Shown one piece after another: positions 16,583 to 24,967 of a stretch of 64,000 nucleotides of DNA. Positions within the stretch are counted from its first letter, which is position 1, and each line of letters opens with the position of its first letter. The stretch is from Actinomadura luteofluorescens (lineage in GTDB: Bacteria > Actinomycetota > Actinomycetes > Streptosporangiales > Streptosporangiaceae): positions 6,262,001 through 6,326,000 of the forward strand of contig NZ_JACCBA010000001.1 of the NCBI RefSeq assembly GCF_013409365.1, given 5' to 3'. The position numbers and the translations under genes were made by a program. Under the pieces are notes generated by a model, which worked only from the letters and a program-made list of their open reading frames with translations, did not search any database and was not told the DNA's origin.

Positions 16583-17422
16583 TCAGGAGCGGAGTTCCAG
16601 GGTGCAGCACTTCGGGCCGCCGCCCGCCTTGCGCAGCTCCGACAGGTCGACCGGCAGCGGCTCGTACCCGTGCACCCGCAGCGTGTTGATCAGCCCGAGC
16701 GCCTCGGCGTTGATGACGACGTTGCGCCCGTCGCATACGGCGTTGAGCCCGAGCACCGCCGCGTCCGCCTCGTCCGCGAGGACCGCGTCCGGGAACAGCC
16801 GCTCCAGCACCGCCCGGCTCCCGGGGGAGAACGCGCCGGGGAAGTACGCCACGTTGTCGCCGCCGAGGGGGAACAGCGCCGTGTCCAGGTGGTAGAAGCG
16901 CGGGTCGACGAGCCGCAGCGTCACCACCGGGCGGCCGAGGAACTCCTGCGCCTCCTGGTGTGCGGCGATCTCCGTCCGGAACCCCGTCCCGGCCAGGATG
17001 ACGTGGTCGAGCGTGAGGAAGTCGCCCTCGCCCTCGTTCGTGTGCTGCGGCTCCAGCAGCTCGGAGAACCCGTTTGCCAGCATCCACTTCGCGTAGGCGG
17101 GCCCTTCGGCGTACCGCTCCGGATGCGTGAACTTCGCCCCGTACACACGCCCGCCGACCACCAGCGCCCCGTTGGCCGCGAACACCATGTCGGGCAACCC
17201 CTCGATGGGGTCGATGAGGCTCACCTCGTGCCCGAGCGCGACGTACGCCGCCCGCAGCTCCTCCCACTGCGCCACGGCCTTCGCCGCCTCGGCACCGGCC
17301 ACCGGGTCCATCCACGGGTTGATCGCGTAGGTGACGGCGAAGTGGTCCGGACGGCACATCAGGTAGTGCCGCCGCAGCGCGGTCCGGACGGCGGTCGGCT
17401 CCATCGCCGGCATGACGGTCAT
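16583..17422 (-). CDS. ddaH: N(omega),N(omega)-dimethylarginine dimethylaminohydrolase (dimethylargininase)
   Basis: This is a 279-residue amidinotransferase-fold hydrolase that converts methylated arginines to citrulline and methylamines. Substrate loop and catalytic residues are visible: NEGEGDFL (Glu130/Glu132/Asp134), the catalytic His178 in FYHLDT, and the nucleophile in GGPKCC (Cys272 or Cys273) followed by TLEL near the C-terminus. GGAG 7 bases before ATG 17422 sets the start. Relatives in actinomycetes are often controlled by Lrp/AsnC regulators; none is adjacent here. The upstream region has a 10-base near-repeat (TTTCGTTGCG/ATTCGTTGCG, about 17517 and 17548), but its meaning is unclear. 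Confidence 0.92.
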   Translation of the reverse strand: MTVMPAMEPTAVRTALRRHYLMCRPDHFAVTYAINPWMDPVAGAEAAKAVAQWEELRAAYVALGHEVSLIDPIEGLPDMVFAANGALVVGGRVYGAKFTHPERYAEGPAYAKWMLANGFSELLEPQHTNEGEGDFLTLDHVILAGTGFRTEIAAHQEAQEFLGRPVVTLRLVDPRFYHLDTALFPLGGDNVAYFPGAFSPGSRAVLERLFPDAVLADEADAAVLGLNAVCDGRNVVINAEALGLINTLRVHGYEPLPVDLSELRKAGGGPKCCTLELRS

Positions 17423-17545
17423 GGATGTCTCCAGGGACAGAAGAGGAACAGGCTCAGCGAAAGCCTAAGAACCCCGGGCCTGCAATCCAATGCGTCAATC
17501 TTGCTCTGACCTGGCATTTCGTTGCGTGTTTTCGTCTCGTGGAGG

Positions 17546-18136
17546 CTATTCGTTGCGCGCCTTCGCGGCTTCGTCTCGGCCCGGGACCGCCGATCCCCGG
17601 CGCTCCAGGACCTGCGCCCACCACACCGTCTTGCCGCCCCCCGGCCCCGGATGCCAGCCCCACCGATCGGCGGACGCGGCGACGATGGCCATGCCCCGAT
17701 GCCCCTCGTCGGTGTCGGACGCCGCCACGACCCGAGGCAGACCCGGCTCCGGATCGGTCACGTCCACGCGCAGCAGCCCGTCCATCACCCGCACCCGGAC
17801 CTTGACCACCCCGCCGGCCCGCAGATCGTCCCGCACATGCCGCACGGCGTTCGTCACGGCCTCGGACGTCAGCAGCACCGCCACATCGATGTCGGTCTCG
17901 GCGACGCCCCACCCGCCCAACACGTCCCGCACCGCCCGCCGGGCCGCCCCCGGCGACCGCTCCTCCAACTTCCACACGTACGTCCGCGCCACCCGGCTCG
18001 CCCGCGTGACGCCGCCCCGCCGCAGCAGTGCGCTTCTCAGCCCGTCCATCGCCTCCACCTCCGGTCTCTCGCGGGCCGCGCATGGCCCCGCATAACTCAG
18101 TGAAACCGTGCGCGCACGGAACGAGAAAGGCGACAA
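17546..18136 (-). CDS. GHKL ATP-binding protein (RsbW-like anti-sigma/regulatory ATPase)
   Basis: This is a 196-residue protein with a HATPase_c domain (about residues 65-180): N box SEAVTNAVRH, G1 box DPEPGLP and the G2-like HRGMAIVAASADRWG. It lacks any histidine phosphotransfer or sensor domain, so it belongs to the RsbW/SpoIIAB-like small kinases that are very abundant in actinomycetes. It lies head to head with an XRE/TPR regulator, only 50 bp apart, a pairing often repeated in these genomes. A role in regulating that protein is inferred, not shown. Confidence 0.88.
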   Translation of the reverse strand: MSPFSFRARTVSLSYAGPCAARERPEVEAMDGLRSALLRRGGVTRASRVARTYVWKLEERSPGAARRAVRDVLGGWGVAETDIDVAVLLTSEAVTNAVRHVRDDLRAGGVVKVRVRVMDGLLRVDVTDPEPGLPRVVAASDTDEGHRGMAIVAASADRWGWHPGPGGGKTVWWAQVLERRGSAVPGRDEAAKARNE

Positions 18137-18186
18137 TGGGGCTGTAGGAGGGACACAAGTCCCCTGGTCGAAGGGTGCCCGCCCGA

Positions 18187-19485
18187 ATGACTGATCAGCC
18201 GCGCCCGCAATGGGCGGTACGCCTGGAAACCGAACGCCGCGCCCGCGGCTGGGGCCCGTTCAAGGCCGCCCGCCGCCTCTACGCCGCCGCCGGAATCGAC
18301 CACCCCGACACGAGCCAGGTCAAGAACCTCTCCCGGCAGATCAACCGCCACGAGAAGGGCGAGGTCTTCCCGGCCGACTGGGGCTCCGCCTACGCCACCG
18401 CGTTCGGTCTGGAGGAGAAGGACCTCTTCGGCCATGAATCCCCCGACACCCCGGCGGGTACCAAAGAGCCGAGCGCCACTCCCGACGATGGGACCGACGA
18501 CGTGAAACGCCGCGCAGCACTCCAGTTACTCGCCGCCCTGGGCGCCGGAACAGCGATCCCGCCGGGCACCATCGAAGAAATCCTCGCGGACATCGACCGC
18601 GCGACCGGTCACGGCCCGAACGTGGACGAATGGGAACGGGCTGTGCACGACTACGGACAGCGGCTCGTGCTCCGGCCACCCGGAGCATTGGTCGGTGACC
18701 TGACGGCCGACATCATCACTGTGGGACGGCAACTGAAACGAACGCACGACCCCCACATACGGGTCGGGCTTCTGCGGGTCAGCGCGAGCCTGTCCGGCCT
18801 GCTGGCGATCGGCTTGGGCGACGCCGGTGAACAACGTTCCGCCCGTGTCTCTTGGGCCACCGCACGCCGCGCCGCGGACGCGTCCGGCGATCGCGATCTC
18901 CGCGTATGGACCCGCGGCCGGGCGGCGCAAGACGCCTTCTGGAGCCCAGGTTCGGACGAATTCGTGTCCGACCTGGTGAACGAGGCCGTCCAGATCGCTG
19001 ATGGCGTCCCCTCTCCCGGCCTGGCCCGCGCCTACGCCGCGCGTTCCTACCTGGCCGCAGACCGAGGAGACCAGCGCACCGCCCTCGCCTCGCTGAACAA
19101 GGTGAAGGAAACAGCTGGTCGACTGCCCGACGGAGCCCAGACCGCTCTGGCATTCCGCGAGAGCCAACTCCGCTGGACGGAGTCATACGTACTGACCCGT
19201 ACCGGCGATTCTCGGGCAGCTGTCGTCCTGGAGCGGGCGATATCTCTCTACCCGCCCGGCTCCCTCGTTCCGCGCAAAAACCTCGTGCTGATGCAAGCCG
19301 AAGCTCTCGTCCGCAGGCGAGAAATCGCAGAGGGCTTGCAGCAGGCGATAAAGACACTCCACGACCACCCTGACTTCGTGGCCGCCGGCACCCTCCCTCT
19401 GGGAGTCCGCGTGCTGGACGCTCTCCCCGAGCGGGCGCGTGTCCTACCGGCGGCGCGAGAACTGCGTGCGCTGACCGCCACCTGA
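18187..19485 (+). CDS. XRE-like regulator with TPR-type C-terminal domain
   Basis: This is a 432-residue protein. The N-terminus (about residues 5-80) is a divergent helix-turn-helix region of the type found in actinobacterial XRE regulators that read WGPFKAARRLY. A linker rich in Asp/Thr/Pro follows, and the rest (about 120-430) consists of helical TPR-like repeats rich in Ala/Leu/Arg. Codons are less GC3-biased than in neighbours such as the mce or encapsulin genes. ATG 18187 is preferred; GTG 18175 is possible. The divergent GHKL ATPase gene is its natural partner. Confidence 0.78.
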   Translation: MTDQPRPQWAVRLETERRARGWGPFKAARRLYAAAGIDHPDTSQVKNLSRQINRHEKGEVFPADWGSAYATAFGLEEKDLFGHESPDTPAGTKEPSATPDDGTDDVKRRAALQLLAALGAGTAIPPGTIEEILADIDRATGHGPNVDEWERAVHDYGQRLVLRPPGALVGDLTADIITVGRQLKRTHDPHIRVGLLRVSASLSGLLAIGLGDAGEQRSARVSWATARRAADASGDRDLRVWTRGRAAQDAFWSPGSDEFVSDLVNEAVQIADGVPSPGLARAYAARSYLAADRGDQRTALASLNKVKETAGRLPDGAQTALAFRESQLRWTESYVLTRTGDSRAAVVLERAISLYPPGSLVPRKNLVLMQAEALVRRREIAEGLQQAIKTLHDHPDFVAAGTLPLGVRVLDALPERARVLPAARELRALTAT

Positions 19486-19684
19486 GCGACCGCATTTCCA
19501 GGACGTCGCTCGTTGTGGGGCGATACGCCGATGTCGTCCCAGTCCACACGCGTTGCTGGTTTATCCAGGTCAGCGACCTGTCCATTGCGTGGGCGCCGTG
19601 TGCCAGGTGAAGATTTCGCGGGCGGCCCACGGTATAAAGATTCGGCTGATCGACGGCAGGACGAAGGCAACCGGGGGCGGCCCT

Positions 19685-20404
19685 ATGCGGCGCAACCGCA
19701 GCGCGCGGGTGCGGCAAGACAACGGCGGCGACGAGTCGCGCAGCGCTCACGGCGGTGCTTCGCTCACCGGGGTGCGGGAGCGGTTGGGGCACGTCTTCTG
19801 GATCGGCGGCGGTAGCGGGAGTGGTAAGTCCACCATCGCCAGGAGGCTCGCCGACCGGCATGGGATGCGCCTGTTCGACACGGACGCGGCCATGCCCGGC
19901 CATGCACGCCGCATGCCGCCGAGGCAGTCGCCCTACCTGCGCGAGTTCGCGGCCATGACCATGGATCAGCGATGGGTGGACCGGAGTCCCCGCGCGATGC
20001 TCGACAACTTCCACTGGTACCGGGGGGAGGGGTTCGAGCTGATCGTCGAGGATCTTCTGGGGCTTCCCGCCGACCAGCCTGTGGTGGTCGAGGGCTTCCG
20101 GCTGCTGCCCGGCCTCGTCCTGCCGCTTCTGGCAAGGGAGAGCCAGGCGGTGTGGCTGCTGCCCACGCCCGAGTTCCGCAAGGCGGTGTTCGACGCCCGC
20201 GGCGGTCGCGAATGGGGATTCATCGCCAAGACCGGCGACCCGGAGCGAGCCCTTCAGAACGTCCTGGAGCGCGACGCGATGTTCACCGACCGGCTCACCG
20301 AACAGACCCGCCACCTGGGCCTGCACGTGCTGGAGGTGGATTCCTCGGTCACTGAGGAAAACCTGGTGCGGCGGGTGTCCGCGCTGTTCGGCCTGGATGA
20401 CTAG
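19685..20404 (+). CDS. P-loop kinase-like protein
   Basis: This is a 239-residue protein. Walker A is GGGSGSGKST (residues 41-50), followed by a substrate/DTDAAMPGH region and a Walker B-like segment PVVVEGFRLLPG. The overall shape is that of small-molecule or nucleoside/aminoglycoside-type kinases (AAA_18/zeta-like), but no substrate can be named. ATG 19685 is preferred over an upstream ATG because the upstream codons look non-coding. It begins a pair with the next gene, 12 bp downstream. Confidence 0.72.
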   Translation: MRRNRSARVRQDNGGDESRSAHGGASLTGVRERLGHVFWIGGGSGSGKSTIARRLADRHGMRLFDTDAAMPGHARRMPPRQSPYLREFAAMTMDQRWVDRSPRAMLDNFHWYRGEGFELIVEDLLGLPADQPVVVEGFRLLPGLVLPLLARESQAVWLLPTPEFRKAVFDARGGREWGFIAKTGDPERALQNVLERDAMFTDRLTEQTRHLGLHVLEVDSSVTEENLVRRVSALFGLDD

Positions 20405-20416
20405 AGGATTTGCGGG

Positions 20417-21418
20417 ATGGCAGAGCCGACATCGCCCCCTCCACGGATCGGGACTCCCCGGTGGGACCGGGAACTCGCGGGCATCGGGCTGAACCGGCTC
20501 TCTGTCGACACCGATGTGGGTCTCGCGCTGGAGTTCGCGGACGTCCACGCCGAGTTCGACCCGCACGCGCTGGATTTCGGAACGGATGCCGAGGCTGCCG
20601 CGATCTGGGTCCTGCTGCACCAGAGATTCCCGTCCTACGGGATCCTGATGTACCTGCGAATGTGCTGGTCAAACGGTGACCACGTCCTCCAGGACTGGAT
20701 CGTGCGCCAGTTCGCCGCGATGCTGGTGCACGGTCCAGGCCCCGTGGCGGAGTCGGCCGAGTACGGGCTCTGGGTCGACTACTTCGAATCGTCCGAGGCG
20801 GCGCAGGTCTTCACGGCGCTGACCCTCCAGATGCCGCGATCCCACTGGGACCGTCTGATCAGCGGCGCGGGCCCGGTGCCCTGGGAAGCCAAGCACCACG
20901 TGTTCCAGGAGGCGGCCGAGGACCCGGCGCTGCATCCCGCGCTCGCCAAGGGCCTCGCGGGTTCCTTCTACGACGTGTACGGCCAGGTGGACGCCGTGGA
21001 AGCGGCAGCGCTCGTCGAGCGGATCACGGTGGCGGATGAGGACCTGCTGGAGGCCCTGACCGAGGCCGTCACGCAGCCGCTGCGGCTGCGGACGGGATCG
21101 GCCGTGATCGTGGACGAGTCCGATCCGGGCTGGCCGCACGAGGGGAGCTTCCTGCTCCGTGCGGTGGTGCGCAGCCCGCGGAGCCGGTGGGTGGGGCGAT
21201 CCGAACTGGTGGCCGACGGTCAGATGTACGGCCGGCTGGTGCACTGGGACTTCCCGTTCGACGCCGCGAAGATCGTGCACCGGACCGTGCACGCCCCAGA
21301 GCCGGAGGGACGGATCGTGCTTTTCCGGGTCGAGGGGCCCGTTGAGCACGCCGAGTCGTTGGTGAACCGGGACGTCGAGGCATGGCCGCCCGGCCTGAGA
21401 GAACACCTCACCCCCTGA
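20417..21418 (+). CDS. Hypothetical protein
   Basis: This is a 333-residue soluble acidic protein of unknown family. No signal peptide, membrane helix or catalytic motif is visible. Several Trp-rich segments (HWDRLI, WVDYFESSEAAQVF, PRSRWVGRSEL) and a C-terminal beta-rich part (about residues 240-330) suggest two domains. It follows the P-loop kinase gene by 12 bp and is probably co-transcribed with it, so it may act with that enzyme. Confidence 0.65.
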   Translation: MAEPTSPPPRIGTPRWDRELAGIGLNRLSVDTDVGLALEFADVHAEFDPHALDFGTDAEAAAIWVLLHQRFPSYGILMYLRMCWSNGDHVLQDWIVRQFAAMLVHGPGPVAESAEYGLWVDYFESSEAAQVFTALTLQMPRSHWDRLISGAGPVPWEAKHHVFQEAAEDPALHPALAKGLAGSFYDVYGQVDAVEAAALVERITVADEDLLEALTEAVTQPLRLRTGSAVIVDESDPGWPHEGSFLLRAVVRSPRSRWVGRSELVADGQMYGRLVHWDFPFDAAKIVHRTVHAPEPEGRIVLFRVEGPVEHAESLVNRDVEAWPPGLREHLTP

Positions 21419-21621
21419 CCCCCGCGAAACTCGTGCGGCGCCCCGTCGCGGCGCCGACCCGGGGTGATCTTTGGCACAGGTGAAGCCCGTGACCTGGTGT
21501 TCTGCGGTGCTCCATCAGGCCGGAGTCCTCATCAGACTGCGGCTCGGGTGTTTCGGCGAACGGTAGCGGCTGCGGCCGATGAGAGCCGCACCAGAGGAAC
21601 AACGAAAAGAGGAACCCAGAT

Positions 21622-21828
21622 ATGTCTGGTAACCAGAGCGCCGCCCAGAACGCGCACATCGCGGCGGAGGCCACGTCCGACACCGCGCACGCCGACCTGG
21701 CCACCACGGCCAAGGCGCTCGCGCAGGGTCAGGCCACCCCGGAGCAGTACGACGCGGCGCGCGACAACGCGGCCGACGCCACGCAGGGCGTCCACCAGGC
21801 CAACAGCCAGCTGCCCTACCAGGGCTGA
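21622..21828 (+). CDS. Small Ala/Thr/Gln-rich protein
   Basis: This is a 68-residue protein with AAGAGG upstream of ATG 21622. It is nearly all helix-forming (Ala, Gln, Thr, Asp), with no Cys, Trp, Phe, Met (beyond the start), Arg-rich or hydrophobic segment, and it ends in LPYQG. It looks like a soluble helical-hairpin protein. The family is unknown. A hairpin terminator lies 45 bp downstream. Confidence 0.65.
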   Translation: MSGNQSAAQNAHIAAEATSDTAHADLATTAKALAQGQATPEQYDAARDNAADATQGVHQANSQLPYQG

Positions 21829-21872
21829 CGGCTTCTGATCAACAGCCCGGACCAAGGGCTGCGCACCATCCG

Positions 21873-21906
21873 GCCGGTTCCCACGCCCTCGCGGCGTGGG
21901 ACCGGC
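21873..21906. terminator. Terminator between converging genes
   Basis: An inverted repeat of 14 pairs with one bulged T (left arm 21873-21887, right arm 21893-21906) and loop CTCGC is followed by a pyrimidine-rich stretch CTCTCTTCGTCC. It lies between the 68-residue protein gene and the converging methyltransferase gene. Confidence 0.75.
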
Positions 21907-21941
21907 TCTCTTCGTCCGGAGCGGCACGTCCGCAGTCGCGG

Positions 21942-23090
21942 TCATCGCCTGATGCGGTGCTCCTCGGCGTCCAGCCAGATGTGCTGGCCCTCCGGGCGGA
22001 CGGTCAGGCCCCACCGGTCTGCGGCGGGACGATCCAGCGCATCCCACCAGTGGAAGGCCGCTTCCACCTCGTCCCACAGGCCGCGGTCGCCCGATTGGCG
22101 GACGGGGAACCTCTCCGCGCCGGGCTCGTGGTCCACGGCGGCCCATGACCCTGACCACGGATCGATCAGCCACACCGTGTACGCCCCGCCATCGTGGTGG
22201 GTGACGACCGGTTTGCAGCGCGGTACCTTGAGGCCGATCGCCAGCGAGGCGTCGTACTCGCCGAGCACCTGGTAGGGGTGCAGGCGTGTGAACGCCTGCC
22301 GCGCGCCTGCGGTGCCGCGCATGTCGTCGTCCAGCGAAGCCCGCTTGCCGCGCTGGGCTCGCAGGCGCATGAACGACACGTTCCCCACGATCCGGCCGCG
22401 CATGGAGCCATCCCCCGATACCGCGAACGACACGAGCGCGCCGTTGTGGAAGTCGGTCGCCCATGGCGTCAGGACCTGGCCGCCGGGCCGGGTCTGCTCC
22501 GCCCATGCGTAGGGCACCCGAGCGGCCGCGGCTGTTGCGATCACCCGGTCGAACGGCGCATCCGGCGGGTGTCCCAGTGCGCCGTCTCCGGGCACCACGT
22601 TGACCTTGTAGCCGGCCTCCCGCAGGGCGTGCCGGGCGTAGTCGGCCACCTTCGGATCCACCTCGACCGAGGTCACCCGGTCGGGTCCGAGGCGTTCGGC
22701 CAGGAGCGCGGCGTTCCAGCCGGTGCCGGTGCCGATCTCCAGGACCGACATGCCCGGTTCGACGTGCAGGGCCGCCAGCATCTGGGCGACCACGTCCGGG
22801 CGGCTGGCCGAGCTGGTGATCTCGTGGCCGACCCGACCGGGCAGGGCCGGAACACCGTCGTCCACCTGCGTGACCACGAAGTCGTTGCGGTAGCACAACT
22901 CCATCCACGCGGCCTCGTCATCGCCCCGGTCCACCGGCACCAGCGGCCCACCGTCCTGCACCCACACCGTGTCAGGGATGAACCAGTGCCGCGCGACCTT
23001 TTCGAAGGCCGCGCGCCACTCCGGAGTCAGATCGCCCGAACCGACCAGTTCGGAGACGAGCCGGGCCGAGTGCTTCGCGAGGTCGGCCAC
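21942..23090 (-). CDS. PIMT-like protein O-methyltransferase (imiditide-type candidate)
   Basis: This is a 382-residue protein. The first 210 residues match protein-L-isoaspartate O-methyltransferases: the post-substrate segment EITSSASRPDVVAQML (about 90-105), SAM motif I LEIGTGTGWN (about 117-126) and VEVDP. A C-terminal extension of about 160 residues, with tryptophans, is absent from housekeeping PIMTs but usual in enzymes that methylate Asp in RiPP precursors (graspetide, lanthipeptide and imiditide pathways). Its GTG start shares one base with the stop of the upstream 36-residue peptide gene, so the two are translated together. No ATP-grasp or LanM gene is near, which favours the imiditide type. 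It would methylate an Asp that then closes to aspartimide. A repair methyltransferase is the alternative. Confidence 0.82.
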   Translation of the reverse strand: MADLAKHSARLVSELVGSGDLTPEWRAAFEKVARHWFIPDTVWVQDGGPLVPVDRGDDEAAWMELCYRNDFVVTQVDDGVPALPGRVGHEITSSASRPDVVAQMLAALHVEPGMSVLEIGTGTGWNAALLAERLGPDRVTSVEVDPKVADYARHALREAGYKVNVVPGDGALGHPPDAPFDRVIATAAAARVPYAWAEQTRPGGQVLTPWATDFHNGALVSFAVSGDGSMRGRIVGNVSFMRLRAQRGKRASLDDDMRGTAGARQAFTRLHPYQVLGEYDASLAIGLKVPRCKPVVTHHDGGAYTVWLIDPWSGSWAAVDHEPGAERFPVRQSGDRGLWDEVEAAFHWWDALDRPAADRWGLTVRPEGQHIWLDAEEHRIRR

Positions 23091-23200
23091 TACTTGCCCT
23101 TCTCATGCTTACCGCCACCGGGCGGGTTCCCGCGGTCCGGCGGCGGGATCGGCTTGTCCCACCTGCCATCGCCTTCCTTCTTCTCGTCGTGCTTGCCCAC
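23090..23200 (-). CDS. Small charged peptide, candidate RiPP (imiditide-like) precursor
   Basis: This is a 36-residue peptide from GTG 23200, with AGGAG 6 bases upstream. Its stop TAG overlaps by one base the GTG of the methyltransferase. It is very rich in Lys, His, Asp, Glu, Gly and Pro, with no Cys and few hydrophobic residues. The Asp residues are 5, 11, 15 and 22; Asp11 precedes Gly12, the dipeptide most prone to aspartimide formation. The middle has a Pro cluster (17-27). No signal peptide is present. Translational coupling to a PIMT-like enzyme and the composition suggest that it is the substrate. If not, it is a short conserved leader or unrelated ORF. Confidence 0.65.
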   Translation of the reverse strand: MGKHDEKKEGDGRWDKPIPPPDRGNPPGGGKHEKGK

Positions 23201-23300
23201 CGCGAACTCCTTCCATGGCTGACCGCTGCTCTTCCTCATCGAAGCCGAGCGGTCACGCCGTCGGCGAGCTGGCGATGGGGACACGGTGCTGACGCGCGGG

Positions 23301-24833
23301 CTAGGGCCGGGGCTCCAGAGCGGTGAGTTGGAGGCGGAGGGCTAGGCGCTTTTGGGGGGTTGAGAGGTCTACCGCGGTCACCTCGTTCATGCGGCGTAGG
23401 CGGTGGCGGAGGGTGTTGGGGTGGACGGCCAAGGCCTGGGCGGCTCCCTTGGGGTCGCCGTAGTGGTCCAGCCAGGCGGCGAGGGTCGGGAGGTAGGACG
23501 TTCCGTGTTTCTCGTCGTGGGCGCGTAGGGCGGGGAGGGGGCCGCCCAGCGGGTCGGTGCCGACTGCCTTGCGGGCGCGTTCGACGACCACGGCGTCCCA
23601 GGCGTCCTCCAGGAGGACGGTGCCGGGGGCGAGGCCGCCGGACTCGACGAGGGACGCGAGTTCGGACGCTTCGGTGCGGGAGCGGAGCAGGTCGGCGGGG
23701 GAGTGGGCGGGGCCGCCCGCCGCCGCGTACAGGGTGCGGTCGTGGGCGCGGGCGCGGGTGAGGACGTGGCGCAGCCAGGGCATCGTTCCGGACTCGGCGG
23801 TGTCGCGTCCCGGTTCCGCCAGGACCGCGAAGATCGTGCCGGAGAGGTCGGTGAGGAGGGGGCGGTGCCAGCCGTAGCGGCGGGTGATCGCGTCCCAGAG
23901 GTCGAGGCGCCGGCGGACGTCCTCGGTCCCGGCCTGGCTCCCGAGCGCGACCACGCGCCAGGGCGGCGGAGCCGGGACGGGCTGGGAGCCGTCCTGGAGG
24001 GCGGCGCGCACCTGGTCCGCCGTGAGGCGGCGCGCGACTCCGGCCTCGGCCCGGAGGCGGAGCAGGTGCAGGGCCAGGACGGACGCCAGTTCGGCCAGGC
24101 GCCGGACGCGGTCGGGGGAGATCGCCGTGCGCGCCACGACCCAGATCGAGCCGAGCCACTCGCCGCCGGCGCGGACGGGGATGACGAGGCGGGGCAGCAT
24201 GCCGTCCGGGCCGGCGGGGACGAGGACCGGGTCGCTCGACCGGGCCAGCTTGCGGAACACCCCGGAGGCGCGCAGATGGGCGATGACCTGCGGTGGGACG
24301 CGGCGGCCGACGATCGTGGAGACGCGGGCCGGGTCGGTGCTGTCCTGGCGGCCGGAGTAGGCGAGGACGCGGGAGCGCGCGTCCTCCAGCGTCACCGGGG
24401 CGTCGGCGATCTCGGCGGCCGTGTCGGCCAGGGCGAACAGGTCGTCCTGCGGGCCGGACGGTCCGGGGAGCGGGGCGTGGGCGCGGTCGACGGCGCCGCG
24501 CACCAGCCAGATGACGTGCGTCCAGGACGCGTCCCGCTGGAGTTCGACGAGCGCCGGTCCGAGGCGGCGCGCGGCGGCGGTCACCTCGGCGGCGCCGGCG
24601 AGGGGCGACTTGAACACGACGCCGCTCGCCCCCGCCGCACCGGCGCGTTCCAGGAGCGCGACGGCGGCGGCCGGGTCCGCCACCCCGGCGCCGAGGACGA
24701 TCTCTCCCGGCTGCCCGGCGGCCTCGCCGGGTTCGGCCAGGACGACGTCGTGCACCTGCGCGTCGCGGCCGGGCGCGACCAGGCGCAGCAGGCCCGGGCC
24801 CAGCGCGTCGACCAGGCCGCTCACGCTGATCAT
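23301..24833 (-). CDS. PucR family transcriptional regulator
   Basis: This is a 510-residue protein of the PucR/CdaR type. The N-terminal PucR-like sensor domain spans about residues 1-115, a GGDEF-like/CdaR middle region follows to about 300, and the C-terminal HTH_30 ends with the pattern YLPTLAAWLDHYGDPKGAAQALAVHPNTLRHRLRR. GGGGAG 5-6 bases before ATG 24833 sets the start. PucR proteins commonly activate nitrogen or amino-acid catabolic genes. It is divergent from the DadA-like oxidase, 135 bp apart, and that gene is the likely target. Confidence 0.88.
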   Translation of the reverse strand: MISVSGLVDALGPGLLRLVAPGRDAQVHDVVLAEPGEAAGQPGEIVLGAGVADPAAAVALLERAGAAGASGVVFKSPLAGAAEVTAAARRLGPALVELQRDASWTHVIWLVRGAVDRAHAPLPGPSGPQDDLFALADTAAEIADAPVTLEDARSRVLAYSGRQDSTDPARVSTIVGRRVPPQVIAHLRASGVFRKLARSSDPVLVPAGPDGMLPRLVIPVRAGGEWLGSIWVVARTAISPDRVRRLAELASVLALHLLRLRAEAGVARRLTADQVRAALQDGSQPVPAPPPWRVVALGSQAGTEDVRRRLDLWDAITRRYGWHRPLLTDLSGTIFAVLAEPGRDTAESGTMPWLRHVLTRARAHDRTLYAAAGGPAHSPADLLRSRTEASELASLVESGGLAPGTVLLEDAWDAVVVERARKAVGTDPLGGPLPALRAHDEKHGTSYLPTLAAWLDHYGDPKGAAQALAVHPNTLRHRLRRMNEVTAVDLSTPQKRLALRLQLTALEPRP

Positions 24834-24967
24834 GCGTTCTCCCCTCTCGCTTCCCATTGTGCGCTTCGCATCATGGTGGACCTCTCGATTGTCCGAACAC
24901 GACAGGGGTTTCGGCTCGCGGACGCATCACCATCGAAGTGACCCGTTTCACGAGGAGAGGAGAGGCC

